From Isoetes engelmannii (Eukaryota; Streptophyta; Lycopodiopsida; Isoetales; Isoetaceae): a stretch of DNA of 26,366 nt. Both the position numbers and the translations under genes were made by a program. The notes under the pieces were generated by a model. The model searched no databases. It saw only the letters and a list, made by a program, of their open reading frames with translations, and was not told the DNA's origin. The stretch is from positions 1 to 26,366 of the forward strand of contig JAANSK020123346.1 of the NCBI GenBank assembly GCA_011763485.2, written 5' to 3'. The first letter of the stretch is position 1; every line of letters starts with the position of its first letter. Of the stretch, positions 1-10,302 are shown piece by piece.

Positions 1-960
1 CACTTTGGCATGTACCGTCTCATAGGCCTTTGGCCTCCGTGGACGTTAAAATATACTTCCTTCCTTCCTTCCTTCTAAATGAATATTGGCCATAGGATCT
101 ATTAATTTCTGAATCGACGGATGAAAAAATAAGAAAAGCCCCTGAAATTCTCTCTCTACTGAAGCTTTCCTTCTTTGATCATCATTCCACAGAGATGTTT
201 TGTTCATTTGCTCTTGGCAGAATCGAGACGAGCATCAGGTATGTACTCAGTGCTCTTATTGATACAAAAGCTGAATTGCAGACCCTTATATTTCAATCTT
301 TTTTGCATTTTTGGTGTTTCTATTTTATCTTCGATGGCATTCATTGCAAGTACTCTTGACCTGCAGAAGAAGCTGGAGTGCAAACCTTCATGTACAGACA
401 AGTAGACCCAAGAACATCAGATGATTTGGTAACAAAAGGCAACATAGAGAAGGCATATGTCTTAATGGGCTTAAAGGGGTTTTTTTTTTTTGGTGCCTTT
501 GCTTCTTAGATCTTAACCTAAGGGCCGAAAAACATGGCTCCATAGCCAGGGGACCAGATTTGCAAGATTTCCAAGGCCGTGTTGTGGAATTAGATTTGTT
601 TTTCCAGATGGACTTTTGTATTGAATTGTGTAATAAGAAAACTATGTGGTTAATTTAGGAATGTGATGCAGGAATACGAAAAAATACAAAAGGTATCTAT
701 CTTGCCTTGAGAAAGAGACACTATGATTTGAGACTAGCCTGGAATCTAGATGTACTAGAAGGGATATTTCACTTTTTCTCGCTAGTGCACTGTTCTTTGG
801 TGCTCACATGACAAGCTTGAAGGTAGATTCTCACCATTAAGATAATAGACTTTAAATACAAACTACATAGTTTGTGTCGTAGTCTTTGTGAACATGGCTC
901 TGTCCTTGGAAGGCATGAGGTATTATAACCAGAGGTACTCTGCCCTTATTGTATACATTA
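1..960. other. Non-coding flank with CTTC microsatellite
   Basis: No supportable gene. A (CTTC)n run of about five units occupies 56-76. The preceding ~50 bases could be the 3' end of a non-LTR element that ends in a microsatellite tail, but no protein domain supports this. A poly-T run lies near 480-492. Short open frames here have no recognisable domain and overlap on both strands. The far end merges into the PIF1 relic, whose first recognisable codons appear near 960. Confidence 0.5.
56..76. repeat. CTTC microsatellite
   Basis: About five perfect tandem copies of the tetranucleotide CTTC are visible directly. It may be the tail of a retroelement truncated at the window edge (inference). 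Confidence 0.9.
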
Positions 961-961
961 T

Positions 962-2103
962 CTTGTTGGCATTGGGGGAAATGACATTACGTTATTTTGC
1001 AGGTGTTGGTTCATGTTTTGGAGGCAAAGAAGCTCTTTCTTGAAAGGTTAGAGGATTATCAGATAAGGCTTGGCGTGGGTTAATGGCAAAACTTCTGATT
1101 ATTGATGAGATAAGTATGATTGATGGAGATCTGTTTGATAAGCTAGACTATGTGGGAAGACAAATATGAATGGTTAATGAGCCATTCGATGGCTTACAGC
1201 TTATTATCAATGGGAACTTCCTTCAACTTCCACCCGTTAAACATGAGTTGATATCGAAGTCATTTTCTTTTGAGGCAGAGTGTTAAAAGGATTGTTTCGA
1301 TCTTCAAATTGAGTTAACACATGTATTTAGGCAGGCTGATAAAGAGTTTGTTGATATGCTGCATGAAATCTGACGAGGTATTTGTTCAACTGAAACACTA
1401 AAGAGACTAAGGGGTTGCTCTGATCTTTCAGTTGATTTGGGTGTTTCTCCTACTAGGCTCTATCCTAGGAAGGTGGAGGTTCTGCACGAAAATGTGCAAA
1501 ACCTGAAGGCACTTCAGAAGGAGGTTGTTGTCTTTGTGGCATATGATGAAGGGCGGAATGCCTTTGCACTAACATTGCTCAGAAACGTTTTAGCAGATAG
1601 GGGCGCAGGTGATGTTAATTAAAAACTTGAACACAAATATTGGATTAGTCAATGGGGCAACGGGAGTAGTCATGGGTTTTTTTTTTTTCAGATCAGGGGC
1701 TTGTTCCACCTGAACATTCGCCTTCTAGTTATGGGAGAGTTTGGCCTATTGTATGTTTTGCATGTGATGGTGCAGAGAGAGTTGCATTTGCTCAAAGTTG
1801 GACTGTCATGGAAGGTGAGACACAATTTGCAAAAAGAACACAGGTACTACTTATCCTCACGTGGGCTTTAACAGTCCACAAATGCCAAGGTATGACATTG
1901 GATAGTGGTAGAAATTGATCTTTCTAGAGCATTTGAAATATAGGATGGTTTATGTTGCTCTATCTAGAGTGCAGACACTTGAAGGACTGAAGCTCTTAGG
2001 TTTTAACCCAGCAAAAGTTAGAGCCCATCCAAGGGTCTTGTCATTTTACGAAGAGCTCTCTTGTAATCAAGATTGCAGCCATATGGTATGTTTTGAAGGC
2101 TGA
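962..2103 (+). pseudogene. Decayed PIF1-like DNA helicase
   Basis: Translating across three frames recovers PIF1-family helicase motifs in the correct order. A FAGVG stretch (about 991-1008) comes first, then a Walker B/DExx block reading LLIIDEISMIDGDLFDKLDYVG (1091-1156), LQLPPV (1223-1240), THVFRQ, TRLYPRKVEV, VMLIKNL, TWALTVHKCQGMTLD (about 1858-1905) and [14 protein letters not shown] ending in [12 protein letters not shown] (1951-2064). PIF1 helicases unwind DNA and maintain nuclear or organellar genomes. This copy is dead: in-frame stops occur near 1044, 1168, 1285 and 1372, and frame changes occur near 1600, 1680 (poly-T run) and 1940. Two of the stops are TGA where related proteins usually have Arg, as expected from CGA to TGA mutation. 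The Walker A motif is not found. It may be an old gene copy or a piece carried by a Helitron, whose helicase is PIF1-like; no Rep domain is visible to decide. Confidence 0.8.
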
Positions 2104-2657
2104 CTAGGCACTCACCATTACTTTTATTGACTCGGTTCTCTGTCTACCATTACTTCGATGCACAAAGGGAATGTATATTTAAATTCTAGGAAATAAGTGT
2201 TCCCTGGATATCACAATTGATTGAGTCAGTCTGGCTACCTACAAATTGCAGATTGGCAAACAAAGGATGTGCTGTGCTAGCCATGATACATTTTGCTTGT
2301 TCAACATCATTCAAGCACGAAAAGCTGATTTTCATGCTTAAAGAGGCATACCGCATGTTAAGTGTATCATGGTGGTTTTTATCTGAAAACTCAAAGTGGT
2401 GGCTGTGACCTATAACACGGTTTTTAAAGAACCAGTTTAATTAGAGGACTACAGAATAGAGGATTACAAAAATGTGAGTATTCACGATTATTTAAACGCT
2501 AGTACATCCATAATTCTTTACTGGTGAGATAATTAGCTAAATAGTATCCCAAGGAAACAATAGGTACAAACTATGGATTTATTTCCTTTCCTTTTTACTT
2601 AAGAATTTCATATTCTCAGAAACATATTAATTAAACCAGCAAATCTGCAGGAGGAAA
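2104..2657. other. Intergenic, AT-rich
   Basis: Nothing recognisable. A 63-codon open frame at 2217-2408 has no domain and looks like chance. Confidence 0.5.
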
Positions 2658-2870
2658 ATGAGGACCAAATGGAAGTGTATGTTCTTTGCAGTGGTAGTAG
2701 CACTGCTTCTTGTACTAGGAAAAGCAAAGGAAGATCAGTTTAAGTCATATTTAAGGTTGCACAATGTAGAGAAGCAAAATGCAGGCTTTGTTGACTGCAG
2801 CCTATGCAAAATGGTGGGCAAGTCGCCAGCTCCAATTGGAAACTATCACATGGGCTATTCTGATGGATAA
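2658..2870 (+). CDS. Possible small secreted protein, 70 aa
   Basis: The 70-residue frame starts with a textbook signal-peptide layout: basic residues (MRTKWK), a hydrophobic core at residues 8-21 (FFAVVVALLLVLG) and a small-residue cleavage site near GKA (22-24). The predicted mature part of about 46 residues is hydrophilic, carries two cysteines spaced as CSLC, and ends in GKSPAPIGNYHMGYSDG. I do not recognise the family, and it does not match CLE, CEP or RALF patterns that I can recall. A CTGCAG just upstream could be an intron acceptor, so this could also be an exon of a longer gene, or chance. The signal-like N terminus is the only positive evidence. Confidence 0.3.
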   Translation: MRTKWKCMFFAVVVALLLVLGKAKEDQFKSYLRLHNVEKQNAGFVDCSLCKMVGKSPAPIGNYHMGYSDG

Positions 2871-3654
2871 GCCAGGGTAGAGCCTGGGATGCAAACGTGG
2901 GTTAATGAAAAATAGCATTTTTCTTCTGAAACCAATAGGTGTAGAACAATGTACTCAACTCCTCTTGAAATTTACCGGGACATCTATATAGAAATTTGGT
3001 TGTGCACATTCTGTCGTACCCAACATTCTGTCACTATGGTTCTCAAGAGAACTATGTTGGTGAACGTCCGCCCTTATTCGGTGATGGCAATCAAGCAATG
3101 TGATACGATTTACCTAAGCATAGATGATAGTTTCTTTTAACTAATACTGTTTCTGTTAACTTATTAGTAAAAATCTTATTAGCAAACATGAAGCACGTAG
3201 TAAGAGGATGTGGTATTTGAGATAGGACTAAGCCTGCTACTATTATCACTTTTATTTGTTTTATAGAATAGAATGTATAACTATCAACGTGGTCTCAACA
3301 TAATATGTATCATTCTCGTCAATGTTTAAACACTAACTATCAAACAGCCCACCTTCGGTGGGTGTTACCTATGATATTCTCTATGATATTATCCTAAAAA
3401 ATATGTTGTTGACGTGTTTCCCAAAATCAATGACCATACAAATTCTTTAGGCATTGGAGTATAGTGTCGGAATGGAAGACAAAGTGCAGGAGGGATGATT
3501 TGGATAAGACAAAGAAGAGTTGCATGAAAGAAATTCCTACATGATTGTATGCACTTACTATAATCAATGTGAAAGAAATGCTATCATTGGAGTGGTTTAT
3601 CTTGTGCTTTTAGCTTGCAACTCTTACACTTAATAACTATGTTTAGATTAACGC
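2871..3654. other. Intergenic, no gene seen
   Basis: AT-rich sequence without a recognisable domain, RNA gene or repeat. The 63-codon frame at 2949-3140 is not supported by anything beyond length. Confidence 0.5.
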
Positions 3655-3657
3655 AAG

Positions 3658-4311
3658 TTGCGGCGTACATGGCGCTGGCTCTGGGACACGCTGCTCCACC
3701 TTAAGGTCTCGGTACTTTGGCGGCAGATCATTCATAGGTGCTTGTGTATTAACGCCTTCAGGCATCGCTATGATACTCGCATATCTGCAGCATGCTCGCT
3801 TTGCCTTTCAGACGTGGAAACTCTTGAGCATTGCTTTTTCTCTTGTCCAGAAGTTAAGCCGGCGTGGTCCTGGTTACAGGGTTTATTTAACAGCGTATTG
3901 GATTGCCAATGCATCCTCTTGGCTTCCTACCCTAATGCATGGCCCCCAGTTCGACAGAGGGCATTCCATCTTGGCTCTGGTTGGCTCCTCTGGTCAATAT
4001 GGGAGCGTTGCAGGCAGCATATTTTTCATGGCACCTACTCAACTGCTCGCGGCGTTACTGCTGTGGCCCAGGCTAAGATACTGATGGCTTATAAGTGTTC
4101 CTCTCTTGATCCAGAGGTCGGGATTCTATCTGGATTCAACACCTTCAAATTGGTTCTTATCATTAGTCTCATATTCTGGAGTAAGCGCATTGCGCTTCAG
4201 GTTCTTGTTCCTGTGGCTCTTCCGTGTGCTTACATAATTAATGAGACACGTACATTTTGTAATGCTTATAGCTGATTAATAAACTCTTTGCTTTTGTCTT
4301 AAAAAAAAAAT
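3658..4311 (+). mobile_element. 5'-truncated LINE 3' end (zf-RVT domain and poly-A)
   Basis: The 205-codon frame has the pattern of the zf-RVT (reverse-transcriptase zinc-binding) domain at the C terminus of plant LINE ORF2. It opens with W-rich KVSVLWRQIIHRCLCINAF, continues with the zinc ligands C-x2-C (CSLC) and H-x4-C (EHCFFSC), and then PAWSWL. The frame begins without a natural ATG; the first codon is TTG after a non-homologous flank. This fits the 5' truncation usual for LINEs. After the stop at 4275 an AATAAA-like signal lies at 4278-4284 and an A-run at 4302-4310 marks the 3' terminus. No clear target-site duplication was found. The upstream reverse transcriptase and endonuclease are absent. 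Confidence 0.8.
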
Positions 4312-4578
4312 CATATTTGCCATTTTTTTTTTTGTTGAAGTGTTTTTTTTTTTTGGTTGAAGGACGTCATGTTAAAAGATTAAATTTTGTCACAGGTTCT
4401 AAACTTTAGCTTCTCAAGTTGAGGTCTTTACAGGAACACATTAGACGACAGCTGACCTCAAGCAAGACCTTTTCACACCTTAAGGGTGGTTTCCATTGAG
4501 AGTGAAATTTTTTTTTTCCAGATCCAAAACGTGAGCGCTTAGAAATGCGAAACGAATAACTTCATTCAAGAACTTATT
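4312..4578. other. Upstream region of TFB1
   Basis: Several poly-T tracts (about 4324-4333, 4344-4355 and 4507-4516) and no clear TATA box. It probably contains the TFB1 promoter and 5' UTR, but no element can be named with confidence. Confidence 0.4.
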
Positions 4579-4665
4579 TTGTATTTTGTATTTCGTAATA
4601 TTTTACAACATCCCGCGGAAAAATTTACACTGTTTTTGGAAACGGGCAATGTAGGGTTTGGAGCT

Positions 4666-6480
4666 ATGGCGGACACACCCCAGGCCACAGTGCGGGCCAA
4701 GCATTTGCAAACGACCAAGAGCCCAGGTATCCCAGGCGTTCTCGTTATGTCATGGAACAGATTTACATGGACCCCAAACGATCCGAAGGCAGGAGCAAAG
4801 CTTGTAGTGGATTTTTCTACAATAAAAGCTCACCGATTCAGTAAGGAGACTCCGACAAGCAAGAAAGCGCTGCTCAATCTGTCTACCGACACTGATCCCA
4901 AGGCTCAAGGTGGGTACATATTTGAATTTGAGAATTTTTCTGATAGAGACATGTGTAGAGACCACGTAGCAAGAGTACTTGGCAAACAGAAAAATCAGGG
5001 GCCTGCAACTGCTGCAGGTCCCTCTTCTGCCCCTTCCCATGCTGCTTCTCAACATGAGCAACTAAGTAGGGCAGAGATGGAGCGGAGGATGAAGCTGTTG
5101 CAAGACAATTTTGAACTCCAAAAGTTGCACCAGCGCCTGGTGATTAGTGGTGTGCTAAGTGAATCAGAATTCTGGGAAGGACGGAAGCACATGTTAGAAA
5201 ATAATGCAGCAGCACGGCCACGGAAACAAAGAACAGGGCTTAAAACACAGATGCTCACAGTTGTGAGGCCAGAAGCAGATGGTAGATCCAATAAAGTGAC
5301 ATTCAACTTGACCCCAGAGATAATTCACCAAATCTTTGCTGAGAAGCCAGCAGTGCATAGGGCGTTTTTAACAAGTGTGCCAGCCAAGATGACTGAGCTT
5401 GTCTTTTGGGAAAAGTATTTCCGTGCAGAGTTTCTTTATCAAAAGAGTGCAGCTGCAGCTGCAGCAGAAGCTGCAGATGATGAAGATTTAGCTGTTTTTG
5501 TAAAAGATGATGACATCCTAGCCAATCAAGCCTTTCAAAAGATTAAGAAAGTAGATCCTACAGTGGACATAGCCGCAGACCTGGCAGATGACTATTCCTC
5601 TGTTCTGGGTCATGGGATCCTCAGAGATGGAAACAAAGAACCTAGCACAGCAAAAAACCAATCAAGGAAAAACCTCGCATATGACTTAAACAGACATGCA
5701 GCAGTTGTACTAGAAGGCAGACCACTAGATGAGGAGTTGGTAGACACCCAGACAGTTGCACATGCCCTTGCGAGGTCCCAGCAAGGCTTAACAACAGTAG
5801 ATGAAGAACAGGTCAAAAGAAGGAGGGCTGAAAGGGTACATGAAATGACGGAAATTGAAGATCTTCAAGGTCCACATGGCCCTTCAACCGTGCCACTAAT
5901 TATTCAGGATACTCACAAGTACTTTGACTTGCAGGAAGCTAATTCTTTGAAATCAACTTCTGGTGATGTGGACCCTCATAAAATTCTTGCATCGTTTAGG
6001 TTGCAATTTCAGGATGTTAAAGAAAAGGGATTGAAAGACCCTATTATTGATCCTGAATTGGCGATCAAAGTGCTGAATGATGTTACAAAAAGAACTTCCT
6101 CTATTAAGTATCCTCTAGGGAAGATTGCAGAAAAGAACGTTCTTGACAGTTTGCCACGACCTGTCAGAGATGATTTGATGCAGCATTCTGCAGCAAGCAA
6201 GGAGTTATTGCGTCACTTCTGGGCTACATATCCTATTACTTCCAAGCTGTTTAGTGATAAGGCAAACCATTTCAAGGAGGCAATGATGAAGCTTTATAAC
6301 GAGCTACAATTGTTTAAGGAGTCTGCAAGTTCAGAACATCGGCATCAGTTGTCGTTGCTTCTGCAGCCAATACTTCAGGCAATGGATGCTGCATTTTCTC
6401 ATTATGAAGCAGAAGCTGAGAAAAGAACTGCAAAGGCACAAAAGAGTTTCAGTGCTGGTTCTTTCCATAATGGCCTATGA
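4666..6480 (+). CDS. TFB1: TFIIH subunit TFB1/p62
   Basis: This subunit of the general transcription and nucleotide-excision-repair factor IIH forms part of the TFIIH core in the nucleus and links it to TFIIE, XPC and activators. I chose the ATG at 4666 because the product MADTPQATVRAKHLQTTKSPG begins like a p62 N terminus. The frame stays open 29 codons upstream to 4579, but that part is AT-rich and non-conserved. The 604-residue protein shows an N-terminal PH/GTF2H1 domain (about 1-115), an Ala/Ser-rich linker, a first BSD-like region (about 140-178) and a clear second BSD domain (about 208-260) with NLTPEIIHQIFAEKPAVHRA and FWEKYFRAEFLY. Further on are an acidic patch and a conserved C-terminal block with LLRHFWATYP near 530 and a predicted helix to the end. 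Length matches plant homologues of about 590 residues. The whole gene is one uninterrupted exon, which is notable because plant homologues are, as I recall, multi-exon; a functional retrocopy is possible. Confidence 0.92.
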   Translation: MADTPQATVRAKHLQTTKSPGIPGVLVMSWNRFTWTPNDPKAGAKLVVDFSTIKAHRFSKETPTSKKALLNLSTDTDPKAQGGYIFEFENFSDRDMCRDHVARVLGKQKNQGPATAAGPSSAPSHAASQHEQLSRAEMERRMKLLQDNFELQKLHQRLVISGVLSESEFWEGRKHMLENNAAARPRKQRTGLKTQMLTVVRPEADGRSNKVTFNLTPEIIHQIFAEKPAVHRAFLTSVPAKMTELVFWEKYFRAEFLYQKSAAAAAAEAADDEDLAVFVKDDDILANQAFQKIKKVDPTVDIAADLADDYSSVLGHGILRDGNKEPSTAKNQSRKNLAYDLNRHAAVVLEGRPLDEELVDTQTVAHALARSQQGLTTVDEEQVKRRRAERVHEMTEIEDLQGPHGPSTVPLIIQDTHKYFDLQEANSLKSTSGDVDPHKILASFRLQFQDVKEKGLKDPIIDPELAIKVLNDVTKRTSSIKYPLGKIAEKNVLDSLPRPVRDDLMQHSAASKELLRHFWATYPITSKLFSDKANHFKEAMMKLYNELQLFKESASSEHRHQLSLLLQPILQAMDAAFSHYEAEAEKRTAKAQKSFSAGSFHNGL

Positions 6481-8147
6481 GTTCCAAGATTGCATGACAA
6501 TACTCGCCATTCTAGTATTACTGCCAAAACTTCAGTTTGAAGGTTACTTGTTTGTTTGAACTTCTACGACACCTTGATGAAAGCACATAATTCTGATGGA
6601 AAATCCTTATGCATGGACAGATGTGCCAGTCCACTTAGGGATGGCTTCTGAAACAGAATGGGGCTCCAATCTAGATTGGATCTTTTAGCCAGGGAAGAGT
6701 ATCAACCAGGATGTTTGCTTTTACTGTCCAGATAATTTTGATTCACTGGCAACATCAGCAATAACTTAGAAAAGATCAGCAGTAGGTACAAAAACATTAT
6801 GCAATAATCTGACATATCATTTCATTTCTAATGCCATGAAATATGGAATTTCCCAGCATTATCCATACCTAGAGCATCCACGACTGCGAAAAATTAAGAA
6901 GAATCGTTGAACTTGTACAAGAGAGAGGCTGCTCTTTTCCCTTTCTTTCAGATAGAAAATAGGGAAGAAATAGAAGTATGCAAAAGACCAGGGCACTAAT
7001 TTGTCCTTGAGATTACTCAGAGGAGTGGATAACTTGATCTTTCTTACTATTTGCAAAATATCCTGACTTCTGCTACACAAATTCCACCTTTCCTCCTTTA
7101 GAGGTAGGTTATACTGGAGCAGTGGTTTGCACATCCTCCTCCTGCTTTCTTTTAAATTACATCTTATATTAAATTTGCTCGAACTTGGTCCTTGGAAAAG
7201 TGTTTTGACATGCTCAAGTTCTGGAGCCTGGCATGTTTAAGTAATCTGAATCGGCCTGTCTACGCTCATCTTATCAAAACATCATATCTTATATTTTTGT
7301 TAGGTGCTTCTGTACAAATGCCTTCTTTTTGGATCTCTTTCGATTATATACACATTGCAAAGCCAGGTATTATAAAGATTATCACTGTTCCTCTGTTATG
7401 TTACAAGCAAGGAACAATCAGGTGGTCCAGCTATGATGCCTTTGGATTGATATTGCAGGGCAGCAAAAAACTTGGAATCCTTCTTATTGACCAGTGCCAG
7501 GGAGAAGAACAAAGCCTATGAAAAACGAATAAGTGTCCTTTTTCAAGAACTCTACAACTTGGAGCTGTCACATGCAATGAAATGGAGAGATTTACGATGA
7601 GCTTATTTCAACTAATTTATCAGAGAATAAGGTCAACTAATTCATCAGAGGATAAGGTGGCTGAAGATGAGAGGATAGCTGTAAATTTTTCATGACGGGA
7701 CTGTCCTGAGCAAATCCCATCCAAGGGAACATGCTAAAAACACCCCTCCATCCACTTAGCTCCAGATATCCCAAAAAACAAAATTGAGATACAATCCAAA
7801 CCAAAATCTGATTAGTTGCCTTTGAAAAATGGAAGTCTAAAAGCTTGTGATTTGGTAATGTTACATAGACCTAGTTGTGTATTTCTGGGACCTTAGGGTG
7901 GTAGCATCGTTGTAGGAAGAAGAAATCAAATTAAAATATCCATTGAGTATTGGATTATTTTAAAGTGGATTTTTATAGCTACTCAGAACCCGAAGTCTGG
8001 AAACTATGACGAATACTAGAAAAAAAAAACAGATGCACAAGACAAAGATTCACAAGCTGGAAGACAGTTAGACAGACTTGAGATGCCTCCTTGACCCATT
8101 CAAAATTTTGAGGTATGAATTCCAAGAGAAGGAAGGTAATGTACTAG
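6481..8147. other. TFB1 downstream region, no gene
   Basis: It holds the TFB1 3' UTR at its start. A 25-bp unit is repeated twice in tandem at 7608-7632 and 7633-7657. A 10-base A-run at 8020-8029 could be an old poly-A tail. The 109-codon frame at 7192-7521 begins with TTG, has no domain, and I do not accept it as a gene. TTGCAG near 7459 could be an acceptor of a 3' UTR intron (weak). Confidence 0.45.
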
Positions 8148-8329
8148 GTAATTGATGGGGAGCGGGGTTTTATGCCCTGTAAAACCACAAGGTGGCCAAC
8201 GAGTGGCATTGATGGGCAGCGGTGTTTTATGCCCTGTAAAACCACGAGGTGGCCAACGAGTGGTGGCAGCCACGAGTTGCCACCGAGTGGTTTTACAGGG
8301 CATACAACCCCTCTGTCCATCAATTACCA
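8148..8329. mobile_element. Foldback/MITE-like element with internal doublet
   Basis: The ends are inverted repeats. The left end GGTAATTGATGG (8148-8159) pairs with CCATCAATTACC (8317-8328). Further in, the left CCCTGTAAAACCAC (8175-8188) pairs with GTGGTTTTACAGGG (8287-8300). The left arm is duplicated: the 57-bp unit 8151-8207 recurs at 8208-8264 with few changes. The centre holds a short hairpin (GGTGGCA ... TGCCACC). No target-site duplication is evident. The layout is that of a non-autonomous DNA transposon or a local foldback; it encodes nothing. Confidence 0.65.
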
Positions 8330-8332
8330 AGC

Positions 8333-8488
8333 GTAATGCATAGTTGAGGTGCAATTACGTTGCATAGAGTGGCTTACAACTAGCATTTTACATAAAATAT
8401 CATTCCATGTTATAATTTACATGTAATTATGGAGTAAACCATGCATTACGAGAAAATTATGGAGTAATTGCACCCAACCATGCATTAC
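8333..8488. mobile_element. MITE-like element with 25-bp terminal inverted repeats
   Basis: The left end 8333-8358 (GTAATGCATAGTTGAGGTGC then AATTAC) is an imperfect inverted copy of 8464-8488 (GTAATTGCACCCAACCATGC then ATTAC), with about two or three mismatches over 25 bp. The interior is AT-rich and repeats the motif ATTATGGAGTAA twice (8427-8438 and 8457-8468). At 156 bp, non-coding and with TIRs, it fits a MITE. It starts four bases after the previous foldback element ends. Superfamily is not assignable without a clear TSD. Confidence 0.65.
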
Positions 8489-8662
8489 AGGAATGTTCTT
8501 GCCTTGCACATGCAAGGTCACAATGAGATAACCACCTAAGAGCCCATCCCTATTAGCTCGATTTGGGGGCATTCATGTGCTTCATTGCAAACCCAGACGT
8601 AAAATTAATCGTTCCCATTGCCCCTCCTCCCATTCCCCCCGGCTTTTCCTCCCATTCCCCCC

Positions 8663-8882
8663 GGCTTTGCCTAGATAGCACAGCCAGACCTAAAAGTTTT
8701 CGGATAGTTTTCGGATGGCTTTGTCTGGATTTGTCTTCTCCTCTTCTTTTGTCTTCTCGTGCTAATCTTGTTCTTGTTTTCTGGCTTTGCCTAGATAGCA
8801 CAGCCAGACCTATTCGGATGGCTTTGTCTGGCTTTGTCTTCTCCTCTTCTTTTGTCTTCTCGTGCTAATCTTGTTCTTGTTT
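8663..8882. repeat. Two-copy tandem repeat, 120 bp and 100 bp
   Basis: The unit starting GGCTTTGCCTAGATAGCACA at 8663 recurs at 8783. The second copy lacks about 20 bases in the middle. Both end in a pyrimidine-rich tail that includes TTGTCTTCTCGTGCTAATCT. A shorter C-rich doublet, CCCATTCCCCCCGGCTTT, lies just before it (about 8630-8669). Opposite-strand open frames over this block reflect repeat composition and are not genes. Confidence 0.85.
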
Positions 8883-10302
8883 TGTGATAGCAGAATTGAG
8901 GCAATGGGAATGGCTGCAAAAATGCATCTGAAACTTTGATTACATGGCAAGGTAAGGTTATCATACTAGTCGAGTCCGATAACCAAAAATGCGTGACCGA
9001 GGTTGTACATGTGAGGCCAGATATTAGGCATGTAAGGCCGAGCTCCGCTCAACCGAGGCGAAGTCCAATAACTACATTATCGAGCTTGTATGCAGGGACA
9101 AAAATGCTAAATTTTCTATACCCTAAAAAAAAAAAAGTCAACTTAACCAATACTAATAATTAGTTATTAGTACTCCTCCAGTACGAATAATTACCACTAT
9201 TCCAATACTGATAACATAGAAGAGTCCGATAAGGAAACTGTGACAATCTCGCAATGGGAATGTATCCTAATGGGCATGTGCTCTTATGACAAATCCTTGT
9301 CACACCCCTTTGTCTCACAGTTTCCAATAGATGAGAAGCCCAATTTAAGATCAAAATAGGGTGCACTGCACATGCATACACCCAATTTAAGATCAAAATA
9401 GGGTGCACTGCACATGCATACCGCTATATGGTTTAGTAAATTTGATTACATTTCATTTGCAGAATGAGAGCTAGAAATACATCATTGCATTTTCCTCAAA
9501 TGCGTATGCACAAAGCAAAAAACAGTCATGTTTGTCAAAAAGCTTCAGACCTCTTCATTTTCAATAGGCCAAAATATATTACCAGCTCGCTGGTCAACAA
9601 CCTTTAATGATATTATATGCATTTCGTAGTCTCCAACAAATATATATGCATGTTCAATCATACACAAACACAAGGACATAAGGAATAAAAAATATATTGT
9701 TAATTACCTGCATACTTTGAACTAATGTTAATACTCCACAAAACTGATTTGTTCTGTTATTTTTTTGTGTCATATTGAAGTATTAAATCTACTTGGTCTA
9801 TTGCTAAACCTTATCCAGTCGTACATTTTCTATGATGCAAAAGCTGTTAAAACAGCAGCATGTTAACTCTGAACAATTCTTTAAATGGAGAATTTGAATT
9901 TTAGCCCAGTTGAGTCTAGCTGCTTCTCTATTTAACAATTACACCCCGCAAACTACCAAAAAATAGGATATATATGACTAGTCTATTAAAGTCTGCATAC
10001 CATCCATCAACCAACACTCCACATAATGATCTCTATCAGGATCATATCTGCAAAAAATAGCCAATCCATATAAGCAACCAGTAAATTAGAAATGATAAAG
10101 TTGTAAAATCTAAAACCGTACCCTAAGATAGGCCATCAGCATCCCAGCTCCCAATTATAAACATACAATTGCAACACAATTTAAGTTGCAGACAATTAGT
10201 CACCAAGAAAAAAAATCATGCTTCTGTGGTACTTACTATACATACAGCAACTATACAAGTAGCATACTTTACCAATAAGCTTACCATTTGAAAGGATAAC
10301 CT
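8883..10302. other. AT-rich intergenic and SmD2 3' flank
   Basis: No coding region is supported. An A-run lies at about 9126-9137, and a perfect 40-bp tandem duplication at 9339-9420 is listed separately. The right end is the 3' side of the minus-strand SmD2 gene and should contain its 3' UTR. A possible 3' UTR intron donor (minus-strand GTAAGC, 10280-10285) and TTTTTTGCAG acceptor (near 10050) are visible but unproven. Confidence 0.45.
9339..9420. repeat. Tandem duplication, 42-bp period
   Basis: The 40 bases beginning CCCAATTTAAGATCAAAATA at 9339-9378 are repeated without change at 9381-9420, separated by CA. The identity shows a recent local duplication. Confidence 0.95.

Noticed and set aside
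4750-6200. Several minus-strand frames of 60-100 codons inside TFB1
   Set aside because: They are antisense shadows of a well-supported coding region.
7192-7521. 109-codon plus-strand frame
   Set aside because: TTG start, no domain, low-complexity AT-rich composition, and lies in the TFB1 downstream region.
8100-8354. Opposing frames with repeated GHKTPLPIN or VLCPVKP
   Set aside because: The repetition comes from the foldback and its 57-bp doublet, not from a protein.
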